A stretch of DNA of 64,000 nucleotides from Succinimonas amylolytica DSM 2873 (GTDB lineage: Bacteria; Pseudomonadota; Gammaproteobacteria; Enterobacterales; Succinivibrionaceae). Where the stretch lies: positions 129,487 through 193,486 of the forward strand of contig NZ_KB899638.1 of the NCBI RefSeq assembly GCF_000378405.1, given 5' to 3'. The notes under the pieces are model-generated. The model did no database searches and had not been told where the DNA came from. It worked only from the letters and a program-made list of their open reading frames with translations. Position numbers and translations under genes: made by a program. This document shows, piece after piece, positions 27,985 through 37,506 of this stretch (the first letter of the stretch is position 1; the number at the start of each line of letters is the position of its first letter).

Positions 27985-28013
27985 GCGGAGAGAGTGTTTT
28001 AAAGTCTCTCCGC
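27985..28013 (+). promoter_or_regulatory. Hairpin between traC and the DUF5710 gene
   Basis: GCGGAGAGA and TCTCTCCGC form a perfect 9-bp stem with an 11-nt loop containing TTTT, followed by ATTTT and then the GGAG ribosome site of the next gene. It may be a weak terminator, attenuator or mRNA processing site that lowers expression of the downstream gene relative to traC. Confidence 0.6.
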
Positions 28014-28028
28014 ATTTTGGAGAAAGCA

Positions 28029-30086
28029 ATGACAGACAGCAACAGTTTCAAGCAGGACAACGGATATCAGACTCCTGAATATTCATTTTCTCTTCCTGAA
28101 GAACCTTCAAAGAAGGAAGAGGCAACGGCGGCAAAAATTAACGACTGCACCAAATACAACTGGCACCTTCGGGAAGATGCCCAGAGTCCGGGAGATTTCT
28201 TTATTCGCTACGACAGCGAAGCGATTGACCATGACCACAAGGGAAAATTCAACACCACGGACATTGTTAATGCAACGCTGGAGGGCGACGTCTATACCTT
28301 TGAGACTCAATCCGGTTCCATTTACAAGTTTGATAAAAACAAGCTCACCGATGTCCTCTCAAACAGCATTATTATTCAGAGCCGTTATCACGCTGATCAG
28401 GAGGAGTACGAGGAATATAAGGAAGAATCCGCAGCATTAGATAACGCCCAAGGCGAGATAAGCAACTCCGAAGCCGAGATACCAATATATGACGGCTCTC
28501 TGACTCCGGAAGAAGCTGAAATAAGCGAAGGCAGGGCGGATGACTCCTTGATTGACGAAATCTTTGAGACAGCGGCGCCGGAGTCGCAGCCATCTCATGA
28601 TGACAAAGACCGCAACGAATCGGCCCCCGGGGAACAGAATTCCGCTCCGGTATTCAAACCGGAAATTATGGTGGTGTTTGACCAGGAAGGACTTCAGGAA
28701 ACAGCAAAACGATCTCCTGAAAATCTCGGACAGACTAACCAGCAGAATAAGGGACAAACAGGCGAGCAGGATTACCCGGCAGAAGAAGACAGCCTGCAAA
28801 CCGAGGAAAGGCATGATCATTTTCAGAGCAGCGACAGCAGTTCTCTCCATGACAATGAAATAAATCCCGAACCGGAAAAGAAGCCGGAAAGGCCGAAGGT
28901 GAAGCTGGGCAAAACACCGGAGCCGCCCAAGAAGAGCAAGAGCGAAGACACATTAATAGGCAAATTGAAATCAAAGCTGACAGACACCAGATTCGACGAT
29001 TTTAAGTTCTCAAACGTGAACTTTGATAAGGAGCATCACAATCTGTCCTTCGACACCCCCATAGAACATGACGGCGAAATCCTGAACGTTAAATTCCGGA
29101 TCAACAACTTAGACAGCACCCCAAAATCAATGATGGGGAAGTTCGTGCATACCTTTACCAAGGGCAAGGATCAGGATCCCAAAAGGGCATTAAAAAACAT
29201 CTCAAATCCCGAAATGAAAGGGACGATCAGAATGTGGGTTACCGCCCCCAACGGGGAAAAGGTATGCGTCTATGAAGCCAAAAAGGGCAGTCTGAGCTCC
29301 TTCCTCAATAAAGCTCCCAAACCCGTGCTGACACCTCGCCCGGATCTGGGATGGGATGAATACAAGATCAACGAAATGGCCAGAAAACTGGGCCTGCCCA
29401 CCGCAAAGCTGGAGGAACGCGTCGACATAAATTTAGGGCGAGAGGAGGGCAGTCAGAAGAAGCCTGAAACAAAATCAGACAGAGGAGAGAAAGACCGGGA
29501 ACTTGAGAGCATGAAAGCTCAAAACGCCGAAGACAAGGCCAAAGTTGAACATGAAAAGCTGGGCAAGCAGAATGCCGAGGCCCGGGAAATCCCTGCTCAG
29601 TCAGATACGCCTATCAGCTCCGATGACAACATCAGCAGATCCGCTGATAACCAGAAAATCCAAAATGACATCGATGAAGTACATATGTCAGCTCAGCATA
29701 CCGAGCGGCAGGAACAAAGGGCCCAAAGTTCAAGCAAAGCAGAGAAAGCCCAAGCAAAAAACGACCCCGCAAAGAAACCGCAGAGCGGCAAGAGCGTCAT
29801 TCAGGAGGACACCAATCAAAATGCCCGGAAACCTGACAAGAGATCTAAATGGGTGATGATCAACGCGGCAATAGATCCCGCCTATTCTGATGAACTCAAA
29901 GAATTAGGGGCCCGGTACAGTTCCGAAAGAGAGCGGTGGTTCATTCCTCCCGATAAGGATCTGAACGATTTTACGAAATTCGTGAATCCTCCTCCTTCTG
30001 CCGTAAGAAACGAGGATAACAAAGAGAGGACGCAGGTGAATACGCAGACCCAAACTCAGGTGCAATCCCGGGGACGAAGCCGTTAA
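28029..30086 (+). CDS. DUF5710-containing accessory transfer protein
   Basis: A 685-residue, mostly disordered, charged protein downstream of giant traC. The start at 28029 is chosen for its GGAG site six bases upstream. A short N-terminal domain (about 30-120; NWHLREDAQSPGDFFIRYDS) precedes an acidic low-complexity region. A globular segment (about 315-450) follows, then a Gln/Lys-rich region, and the C-terminal DUF5710 repeat (MINAAIDPAYSDELKELGAR then WFIPP). The same repeat occurs three times in the preceding protein, so the two probably act together or bind the same partner. No enzyme motif is seen. Last gene of the rightward operon. Confidence 0.75.
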   Translation: MTDSNSFKQDNGYQTPEYSFSLPEEPSKKEEATAAKINDCTKYNWHLREDAQSPGDFFIRYDSEAIDHDHKGKFNTTDIVNATLEGDVYTFETQSGSIYKFDKNKLTDVLSNSIIIQSRYHADQEEYEEYKEESAALDNAQGEISNSEAEIPIYDGSLTPEEAEISEGRADDSLIDEIFETAAPESQPSHDDKDRNESAPGEQNSAPVFKPEIMVVFDQEGLQETAKRSPENLGQTNQQNKGQTGEQDYPAEEDSLQTEERHDHFQSSDSSSLHDNEINPEPEKKPERPKVKLGKTPEPPKKSKSEDTLIGKLKSKLTDTRFDDFKFSNVNFDKEHHNLSFDTPIEHDGEILNVKFRINNLDSTPKSMMGKFVHTFTKGKDQDPKRALKNISNPEMKGTIRMWVTAPNGEKVCVYEAKKGSLSSFLNKAPKPVLTPRPDLGWDEYKINEMARKLGLPTAKLEERVDINLGREEGSQKKPETKSDRGEKDRELESMKAQNAEDKAKVEHEKLGKQNAEAREIPAQSDTPISSDDNISRSADNQKIQNDIDEVHMSAQHTERQEQRAQSSSKAEKAQAKNDPAKKPQSGKSVIQEDTNQNARKPDKRSKWVMINAAIDPAYSDELKELGARYSSERERWFIPPDKDLNDFTKFVNPPPSAVRNEDNKERTQVNTQTQTQVQSRGRSR

Positions 30087-30103
30087 CCCCCGCAATCTCC
30101 CCA

Positions 30104-30143
30104 AGTCAGGGCGCGTTGCTTATCAGCGCGCCTTCATCTGACT
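30104..30143 (+). terminator. Hairpin at the end of the rightward tra operon
   Basis: AGTCAG and CTGACT enclose a second G/C-rich pairing (GGCGCG with CGCGCC), followed a few bases later by a T run (ATTTTT, 30155-30160). A likely terminator of the long tra operon, though the T run is offset. Confidence 0.55.
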
Positions 30144-30304
30144 GGGAAATCAGAATTTTTCCGATCCTTAAAACCGGATAAAAACACATCAGATCTCACA
30201 AATTTCTATTCTTTACCCTCTGCAATGAGTCTCTGCAGCATATCTGCGCACGTTTTATGCAATAAGTTTTCTGTTTGTATTTACGTTGATGAACAGAGGA
30301 TTTT

Positions 30305-31219
30305 GTGATGAAAGTTATGAGGAAAGTTGTGGATCGAGACACCGCATTGATTGAGGATTTCTACGAATATCTGATGTATGAACGCTGCTTCAGTACCAAG
30401 ACGTGCACCGAATACGTCAAAGAAGTAAGCCATTTTATTGACTACTATAACCTGATACATATGAGGGATAATTCAAAACTGTATTCATTCGAACTCAAGG
30501 ATGTTGAAGGTTATGTTGAAGTAAAATCAAGAACGTCATCTAATAGCTCATTACGCTGGGTTATTTCATTGCTGGTTACATTATCAAAATTTCTGAGAAG
30601 CCAAAATTTGAGGGATGATGTTATAGTATATGATTTCAGACCTCGGGTTCAGTATGTCAAAAAAGATTACATTGACAAAGAAACGATTATCAGGTTAATT
30701 AACTCTCCGAACGAAGAAAATCCGATTGGCCTGAGAGACAAAACAATATTGTATCTTTTGTATTCCACCGGGATGAGAGTGTCAGAACTGGTTAGCCTGA
30801 AGATAAACATGGTTAATTTTGCTGAAAAGAAAATACGAATTTTAGGCAAGGGAGACAAAGAGCGTATTGTATTATTTGACGACACTACTGCATTACTGCT
30901 GAAAAAGTACATTTCCGAAGTCAAACCCAAGAATTACATTTTTTTCAACAGCAAAACACAGAGACCTCTTACAATTTACACGATTGAATACATGGTGAGA
31001 AAATACGCAAAACAGCAGGACATTGATTGCACAATAACACCGCATTCATTAAGACGCTGCTTTGCATCGCACCTTTGTGAAGCGGGAGTAGGTATGGAGC
31101 AAATACAAGAGTTACTGGGCCATTCATCCGTATCCACTACAGAGAAATATGTTATAATATCAAAAGAATTTGTTATAAACTCGGCAAGAACGATAATAAA
31201 CAAAAGAAAATGTATATAA
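30305..31219 (+). CDS. Tyrosine recombinase (Xer/integrase type)
   Basis: A 304-residue site-specific recombinase made of a SAM-like N-terminal domain and a catalytic domain, with no arm-binding domain. The catalytic residues are visible: Arg in STGMRVSEL (near 160), H-x-x-R in PHSLRRCF (near 245), His in LLGHSSVSTT (near 272) and the nucleophile Tyr in TEKYVI (near 281). The DNA is clearly more AT-rich than the tra genes to its left and matches the BREX block to its right. It marks the left side of the BREX cargo island and may have mediated its entry, or may resolve multimers. No direct repeats that would define att sites were found. Confidence 0.93.
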   Translation: MMKVMRKVVDRDTALIEDFYEYLMYERCFSTKTCTEYVKEVSHFIDYYNLIHMRDNSKLYSFELKDVEGYVEVKSRTSSNSSLRWVISLLVTLSKFLRSQNLRDDVIVYDFRPRVQYVKKDYIDKETIIRLINSPNEENPIGLRDKTILYLLYSTGMRVSELVSLKINMVNFAEKKIRILGKGDKERIVLFDDTTALLLKKYISEVKPKNYIFFNSKTQRPLTIYTIEYMVRKYAKQQDIDCTITPHSLRRCFASHLCEAGVGMEQIQELLGHSSVSTTEKYVIISKEFVINSARTIINKRKCI

Positions 31220-31706
31220 GTATTATGATGAGCATAGCCATTTAAAGTGTTATGCCGCCATGTAAACTCAGTGCTTCTGATCATCTTATATCCAAATAAA
31301 CTGCTGGATTCAGCTTGTTTGCAGGTGTAACATTCGCAATTACAGCTTATAATGAAAAATTAGAGGTGAAACGGCGAGAGAAAATCAGCAGGCCATATTG
31401 AAGAAATATGGGACAAAACTGGTGAACAAAAAGGAACAAATCAGGGATCTTAAATTGTCAGAAAAAAGGAGTACTTGAAAAAGCAAGCAGTTTAAACTGA
31501 TTCGTGCAATTAGTAAAGTGCAGATACCCCCGTAATCGGGGGGTTTTTCTTATCCAAATAAGCTTAAGAACCAAAGAAAGCAGTAAATAAGCGCTGCAAT
31601 TATCAAAGCAGTAGTCACTAACCCGCAGCAAACTCCTAATGTCTTAGCGAAATTAAGCTCTGGTTTGGAGTTTAACTTATCTGCATAAGCTAATCCTATT
31701 GAAAAA
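31220..31706. other. Gap between recombinase and brxL
   Basis: No start-bearing gene is seen. A frame at about 31377-31480 encodes a short lysine-rich piece (ENQQAILKKYGTKLVNKKEQ) without a start, probably a gene remnant. On the minus strand, about 31560-31690 reads as a small protein with one hydrophobic helix, also without a start codon. A strong terminator lies at 31525-31550. Confidence 0.5.
31525..31550 (+). terminator. Rho-independent terminator
   Basis: ACCCCC-GTAATC-GGGGGGT is followed by TTTTTCTT. It stops rightward transcription from the recombinase side before it runs into the convergent BREX operon. Confidence 0.85.
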
Positions 31707-33779
31707 TTATTTGTTTATTTTTATGAATGTTACTTCATAAGCTTTACAAGGTCTTAGCTCAGGAAGATATGTAAGAACATCAAATGCATCACCACCAAAA
31801 CTCTGATACACATCAAGACCTCTATCAAGACTAATCTTCCAACCAGTATCTGTCTCAATATGCCTTGCGTGAATTGTTCTTGCAGTATCGTATTCCCAGG
31901 TGAAGATTAAGCCAAAGCGAGCAAGAGACTCCTTCATCTTGTTGAAGTTCTCCTCCTGCTTATCTCCTTTAAACTCATCCTCAATAGTTATAAGATGAAC
32001 CTCGATTTCTTCAAGAGGGTAATTCATTTGGACAATTGATACTAATAACTCCATTAGATTTCGTTGCTGGAAGAAATTTCTAATATAAGGATCTGTAATA
32101 GAGAGTTTTTTGCATCCTTTCAGATACGGAGCAACTAGCTCATTTAATGAGAATCCTTTTTGATTTTCTTTGATCTCCTCATGCTTCTCTTCAAGAACAT
32201 GCTCTTTTATGGCGTTAATTTGTGTTTCATTTGCAGGGGCTTCTACTGCAGTTTGATGTTGATCTGCTGAAGAGGTTGGTACAGCTTCAGGAACGCCATG
32301 GAAGTAGATATCGTGAAACTCTATTTCCTCAAGAGTTTGCACTGGTATTTCTTTGAAAGGCTCACAGTTCTTAAAGAAAACAAAGTTAGTTCTATTGAAA
32401 GTAGAATCTATTCTTAAAAGCTGATCTTTTACTCTTTTACGGCCTTCAATAGCAACGGTAAGCAATTCTTTGGTTTCATCTTCAGTGGCATCATTGTTAG
32501 GGAAGATGATTTTCATAAGACCGGAAAATGTCTTTTTTATACCGTCACGATCTCGGGCAGATATATCTTCTCCAAGAGTAAAGAATTTATTAAATTCTGC
32601 TGAATAATCATCATTACGTAATGCTCTTAGGATCTCAGCAAAGTAATCAACTACAAATCCATATCCTGATGAGAACATATCCTGTCGAAGATTATCTACT
32701 TCCCAGCCAGGATTAAAACAGTGAATTCTATCTAAGAAAGCAGAATCATGGTATTTATCTGGCAAATCTGCAAACAAATCAGAAGTCTTTAGCATATAAG
32801 GCACAGTATGAGATGTATTGCCGACAAATACCATAGAAGCTTCTGCTCCCATGGTTTGAGTTCCTCTTGAGAAGGTTTTATTGGCCATGTAGTTTTTCAT
32901 GATATCTACAAGGGCCTTATCTATCTTCTTCTGGTTGCCGGCAAACTCATCAAAAGCGACACAGTCCCAGAATCCTACTAAGCCGATCTTGCCATTGCTG
33001 TTATTAACAAACAGCTTGGGCACAGTAACTTCTCCTCCGGAAAGAAGCATTCCATGAGGGGAGAATTCAGAGTAAATATGAGATTTACCTGTTCCCTTTG
33101 GACCTAACTCCATGAGGTTATAGTTGCGTTCGCAGAATGGTATAAGTCTGCATAGTTGAATGAACTTGTTCCTGCGACTGAATACTTCTGGATTTAATCC
33201 CATGCTCTGCATGATGAAGTCTATCCACTCATCCATTGAGAAATTCTTTCTGCCTTCTTTGTAGCCATCTACATCAGAACGAGCCATCTGAATTGGCTTT
33301 AAAGACGACAGTAACCAAGGAACAACTTTTGGATCTTCAACATGGTAATATTCAACTTCTGCAATGCACCAAATACCAGAAACTAGAAGTTTCGGATTCT
33401 TCTTAATTGTCTGGGAGCCAACAATAACCTTGTTTATCCCCAAGTTAAAGAATGATGCTTCATAGGTATCATCTTTTTCATTCAGAGTAACACTGATTTT
33501 ATCAATGACCTTTTGTCGACCTATTTCCTTGATATTCGACCTGATAAGTTCCGCTTCATTTTTATGCACATAATGGTGGCTTAAGATTTCCTTTACTGAC
33601 TGAATACCAGATTGAATACTGTCTTCATCTGAGGTTGTACAATACTGACCAAGCAAATATTCGAGTACATATGAAGGAACAATAGCATTGCCACGGATCT
33701 CTTTGACCAGATCTTTCCGGACAACGCATCCTGTAAATACCTGATTTATTTTCTGATCTAATGAGGATAACTTAGTCAT
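31707..33779 (-). CDS. brxL: BrxL, type I BREX AAA+/Lon-like protein
   Basis: Last gene of the BREX operon, 690 residues. The Walker A, GPKGTGKSHIYSE, is near residues 225-237, with AFDEFAGNQ (Walker B-like) about 50 residues later. The N-terminal region and C-terminal domain are of the usual BrxL type. BrxL is known to form DNA-encircling AAA+ assemblies and to be needed for phage exclusion. It starts 9 bp after pglZ. AT-rich like the rest of the operon. The frame is complete. Confidence 0.95.
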   Translation of the reverse strand: MTKLSSLDQKINQVFTGCVVRKDLVKEIRGNAIVPSYVLEYLLGQYCTTSDEDSIQSGIQSVKEILSHHYVHKNEAELIRSNIKEIGRQKVIDKISVTLNEKDDTYEASFFNLGINKVIVGSQTIKKNPKLLVSGIWCIAEVEYYHVEDPKVVPWLLSSLKPIQMARSDVDGYKEGRKNFSMDEWIDFIMQSMGLNPEVFSRRNKFIQLCRLIPFCERNYNLMELGPKGTGKSHIYSEFSPHGMLLSGGEVTVPKLFVNNSNGKIGLVGFWDCVAFDEFAGNQKKIDKALVDIMKNYMANKTFSRGTQTMGAEASMVFVGNTSHTVPYMLKTSDLFADLPDKYHDSAFLDRIHCFNPGWEVDNLRQDMFSSGYGFVVDYFAEILRALRNDDYSAEFNKFFTLGEDISARDRDGIKKTFSGLMKIIFPNNDATEDETKELLTVAIEGRKRVKDQLLRIDSTFNRTNFVFFKNCEPFKEIPVQTLEEIEFHDIYFHGVPEAVPTSSADQHQTAVEAPANETQINAIKEHVLEEKHEEIKENQKGFSLNELVAPYLKGCKKLSITDPYIRNFFQQRNLMELLVSIVQMNYPLEEIEVHLITIEDEFKGDKQEENFNKMKESLARFGLIFTWEYDTARTIHARHIETDTGWKISLDRGLDVYQSFGGDAFDVLTYLPELRPCKAYEVTFIKINK

Positions 33780-33788
33780 TATTTCTCC

Positions 33789-36299
33789 TTAAAAGTCTCG
33801 GCCAAAGAAGTTCTGTCTGATTGAGAAAGTTATTTCATCATATGGTGCATATTGGTCTGTATTTTCTACTCGTTTTGTTAACTTCAGGATAACACTTCCT
33901 GAATCTATGCCTGTAGAAAGTTTAAACTGACGCTTCTGCTCTCGTTCTTCAACATTTGTTGTTTCTTTATTAAATTCCAGATCTTCTATATTAGAAACAG
34001 GAACTCCATCTCTGTAGAAGCCGGCTCTAATAGAAATACCCTTAACCTTATCTTCAACAGGCTGTACCTGATAGAAAGTAATCAGAATTTGTCCAGAGGT
34101 TATGATCCTTTCTCGTGAAATTACTTTTACTTTGACTTCAGATACATCATCCTTACGCTTCTTATTAACGTGGATTACCGGAATAACGGTTTCTTCAAGA
34201 GTTGCACCACCGTGAATATAGCGTCCATTCTGGCCTTGCTTGCGAATACGCTGAATTGCCTTAGGAATAAGAACAGAAAGTTTTCCTGAAAGACCTAAAT
34301 CCTTAGCCAGGAAGGAATGAAAATCTGTATTTGAACCATCCAATTCTCCGATGGCAGTAACAAATCTTCTGACTACTTGGTATTTTTTACCTGTAACAAA
34401 TGGTTCATCCACAAAATCCACGTTCTTATCTAACTTAAGATCCTGATAAATGAAGCCATGATCTGCTGTAATCATGATGTTGTTGGCATTGCCAGAGGAT
34501 AATCTTGTAACAAGCTGCATCAACTCTTCAAGGCAGTCCTCTGATTTATCAAACAGATGTTCTCCAACATTTTCTCCGGTTGTATCAACTACATCATGAT
34601 AGACATAGATTATCTCGTTAGATGCAACAATCTCTTTGATATCTTTGTTTTTATATTTTGAGGATAATAGCTCTTCTGCATTGATACAGGTTGATGCATG
34701 TCCGTATTGCGCAAGAATTTTCTTTCTGTTTTCGATTCCTGTTGCGGATATGCCATCAACTACAGCAGTGTTATCTGTTTTTAACTCTATCGAGTTATTT
34801 GGCAACAGCGCTGCCATTCCTAGCTGAGTAAAACTTGGCAGTACCGATAGCATTGGCTCAATTGCTGCAGAGAATCGATTATTCTGGTTAATCAGTCTGG
34901 TTAATTCTTCACCAAGCTCATAACGCAGAGCATCAGAAATAATCACAACAACCTTGTTATTTCTTTTGATAAATGGTTCAACATAGTTGTTAAAGAACTT
35001 TGGCTGATAGATTATATTTGAGAAACTTCCCCAATTCTTTTCGCTTTGAATTGCCATTGAGAACTTCTGTCCCAAAGGACGTAAAAATTCGTTGGTGTAC
35101 AGATTATCAATGGTTACTTTCAAATCAGAGAACAATTCATTGTCCTTATTGTTTCGACAGAAAAAGTTAAACTTTCTATACTGCTGGTCAACCTCATACC
35201 AGCTCTCCTGATATTTATTGACTGCATCCTCAATATTCTCAAGGTTAAGATTAACTTTTTTGATAAGTTGCTTAAATTTGGATGCAGCGTATGCTGTTTC
35301 GTAGTAGTCAGAAAAATCTTTCCACCAGGTCTTAGTACAGCGAATATCAAGAATACGTCTTACGTCTAGGTCGTTGATTAAATCATTACTGATATCTGAT
35401 TTTAGTTTTATTAAAATCATTTCATCAATGTTTCTGAAATAATCAATCTGCTTTAATGTGTCAAAATCGAGTTTATCAAATGTCAGCTGCAGATTAAGTT
35501 CAGATGAGGCTTTCTCTGTCCATTCATTAAAGTTTTCACCGTAGTTTTTACTGTCCTGCCAGTTTCCTAAAAACATTGAGACTTCATTGGACAGTTCAGA
35601 AGGTTCACCTAACTGTTTCTTGAGGCTGTCACTAAATATCTTAAGAGCAAAATCGTGTAAGGATAAAGAGGTGGACTGATACTTAAAATGCTTTGCCAGA
35701 AGACTTAACAATTCTGTCTGCATTTCTAAACACGCATCTTGTGGCATCATAAATCCGTTTTGGCTCTGCTCATAAGCATCTTTAAGCAGTGACTGTAGAA
35801 TAGAATAGAAGGTATCTACCTTTCTTAGAGGAGACATGATACCGATTATTTTTAAATCTACTGACTCAATTGTTTCTTTTTCTGATGAACCTTTAATAGC
35901 AGCAGCAAGTTTTTCCCTATATTCCTTTTTGTTAAAGAAATTCTCATGTTGCTTTATATATGAAGAAAATTTAGTCGGATCTAAACCAATCTCTGTGCAA
36001 CGTAAAGTATCCTGCTCGGCAACAAATTTATAAGACGCAAGCTGAACATCTAAAAGCCAATTATCTTTTACCTCAGGCTCGCCTGCAGGGCGATAGATTA
36101 GAAACTTCTTATCTGGTTCTTCAACAAGAATTCGATATTTAACTGAAAACTCATTGTTATTGATTTTTATTTTTGTAACGTCAGGCAGTTCTAATGTTTC
36201 AAATTCATCAATAAGTTTTTCTTTATCGTCATCCCAAAATACAATTCGGTAATTTTTAAATGCACTTTCAAGTGCCTGAATAATACGGGAACTAGCCAT
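33789..36299 (-). CDS. pglZ: PglZ, BREX alkaline-phosphatase-fold protein
   Basis: The 836-residue core BREX protein with an alkaline-phosphatase-like domain: ISDALRYELGEE near residue 450 and MITADHGFIYQD near residue 614 carry metal-binding Asp/His residues. The N-terminal half is the usual PglZ helical region. PglZ is a signature component of all BREX types and acts with BrxB and PglX. It lies 16 bp after the pglX C-terminal part, consistent with one operon. Confidence 0.96.
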   Translation of the reverse strand: MASSRIIQALESAFKNYRIVFWDDDKEKLIDEFETLELPDVTKIKINNNEFSVKYRILVEEPDKKFLIYRPAGEPEVKDNWLLDVQLASYKFVAEQDTLRCTEIGLDPTKFSSYIKQHENFFNKKEYREKLAAAIKGSSEKETIESVDLKIIGIMSPLRKVDTFYSILQSLLKDAYEQSQNGFMMPQDACLEMQTELLSLLAKHFKYQSTSLSLHDFALKIFSDSLKKQLGEPSELSNEVSMFLGNWQDSKNYGENFNEWTEKASSELNLQLTFDKLDFDTLKQIDYFRNIDEMILIKLKSDISNDLINDLDVRRILDIRCTKTWWKDFSDYYETAYAASKFKQLIKKVNLNLENIEDAVNKYQESWYEVDQQYRKFNFFCRNNKDNELFSDLKVTIDNLYTNEFLRPLGQKFSMAIQSEKNWGSFSNIIYQPKFFNNYVEPFIKRNNKVVVIISDALRYELGEELTRLINQNNRFSAAIEPMLSVLPSFTQLGMAALLPNNSIELKTDNTAVVDGISATGIENRKKILAQYGHASTCINAEELLSSKYKNKDIKEIVASNEIIYVYHDVVDTTGENVGEHLFDKSEDCLEELMQLVTRLSSGNANNIMITADHGFIYQDLKLDKNVDFVDEPFVTGKKYQVVRRFVTAIGELDGSNTDFHSFLAKDLGLSGKLSVLIPKAIQRIRKQGQNGRYIHGGATLEETVIPVIHVNKKRKDDVSEVKVKVISRERIITSGQILITFYQVQPVEDKVKGISIRAGFYRDGVPVSNIEDLEFNKETTNVEEREQKRQFKLSTGIDSGSVILKLTKRVENTDQYAPYDEITFSIRQNFFGRDF

Positions 36300-36315
36300 T
36301 TATTTATCCTATTTA

Positions 36316-37506
36316 TTATTCTTCTTTCTTATCTAGGCCTGCTATTTTCTCAAGAGCCTTGCCAAATTTAACGTAGTTGGTTTTGACTCCATCATCAAGA
36401 TCAATCTCTATATTCTGCTGTGCCAGTGGATACATAATTTCACTGTCATAATTGTTTATATCAGCGATAATCTTCTTAATCTCTTCAATACGTTTGTTCT
36501 TAGCATTGTTATCTGCTTTTGAAAGTGTTCCTGAATCCACTAATGTCTCAAGATTTTGTTTTTCAGCATCTAACTTCTGTCTAAACTCAAGAAGGTATTC
36601 ATTTCTTACACGGCTGACTGAATAAGGCTGATAGCGGTGCATATAGATTAGAGCTTTGAAATGACCTTTTGGACTCTTAAACATCCAGTAGATTGGACGT
36701 TTCTTGTAACGTTTGATGTGGTCAGTGTAGAAGTCATTTACAAAGTAATCACGAATTGAGTAAGAGGTCTTCTCTTTTACATTAAGAGTCTGTTCAATGA
36801 AGCTCAGATTTTCAAGATAATGTTCTTCACCAAAGGCAACCTTTAGGAAGTTTTTGAAACGTTCTACGATATCATCACTAAACCAGTTATCAGATAGAAC
36901 AGGTATAACGTTATCCTCGTCTACCTCAAATGAAGAGTTAGGAACCTTTGCTTTAAAATCTTCAATAGTTTCTCCAGAATTGCAGAGAATTAATCCCTCC
37001 TTATCAAGAGAGTATCTGCCAAACATACAGCCTACAGAGTAAGAAATCAGGTCTTTTATCATATCTACTCTCTGAAGTTTTAACTGTTCATCCTCAGATT
37101 TATTTTTGTACATAAAGGAGGTATTGGAAAAGAGAGTTACTTCAGACAGAGGATAGTCAGGAGAAATTTCTCCTTCAAGACCGTATAACTCGATAAAATA
37201 TTTATTATTTAATTCTTCTAGCCGCTGTACGTTTTGTGCAATATCCTTGAAATCCTTTTGTAATTTCTTAACAGTAGATTCTAGTGATACCTCTTTACTG
37301 AATTCCTTAATTAAAGGATTTACTTTAAAATTCCAAGAGTTTTCATATGAATCCCAATCGTTTTTTGAAATATCAATATTATTCTGTACAATAGCATCTA
37401 TTTCATTTCTACTATTTATATCAAAGTTAATTGGACAAGACCTTACATCTTTAACCTGCAAACTGATTGTTGGATTTAGCACCTCTAAAATTTTTTTTAA
37501 ATACAC
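36316..37506 (-). CDS. pglX: PglX C-terminal part, out of frame
   Basis: Second fragment of the BREX methyltransferase, 396 residues from a GTG at 37506. It continues the domain broken at the A8 tract: the N-terminal part ends in FNSCVFKK, and this frame continues ILEVLNPTISLQVKDVRSCP, the normal N-P-T-x-x-x-Q-V transition into the target recognition region of PglX-type enzymes. The GTG start has no ribosome site and lies inside the N-terminal coding region, so it is not expected to be translated alone. It carries the target-recognition/C-terminal domain. Confidence 0.85.
   Translation of the reverse strand: MYLKKILEVLNPTISLQVKDVRSCPINFDINSRNEIDAIVQNNIDISKNDWDSYENSWNFKVNPLIKEFSKEVSLESTVKKLQKDFKDIAQNVQRLEELNNKYFIELYGLEGEISPDYPLSEVTLFSNTSFMYKNKSEDEQLKLQRVDMIKDLISYSVGCMFGRYSLDKEGLILCNSGETIEDFKAKVPNSSFEVDEDNVIPVLSDNWFSDDIVERFKNFLKVAFGEEHYLENLSFIEQTLNVKEKTSYSIRDYFVNDFYTDHIKRYKKRPIYWMFKSPKGHFKALIYMHRYQPYSVSRVRNEYLLEFRQKLDAEKQNLETLVDSGTLSKADNNAKNKRIEEIKKIIADINNYDSEIMYPLAQQNIEIDLDDGVKTNYVKFGKALEKIAGLDKKEE

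Noticed and set aside
37451..37506. Programmed -1 ribosomal frameshift joining the pglX halves
   Set aside because: The join needs a +1 (or -2) shift, so the common -1 slippery mechanism on A-runs would not produce full-length PglX. DNA or transcriptional slippage fits better.
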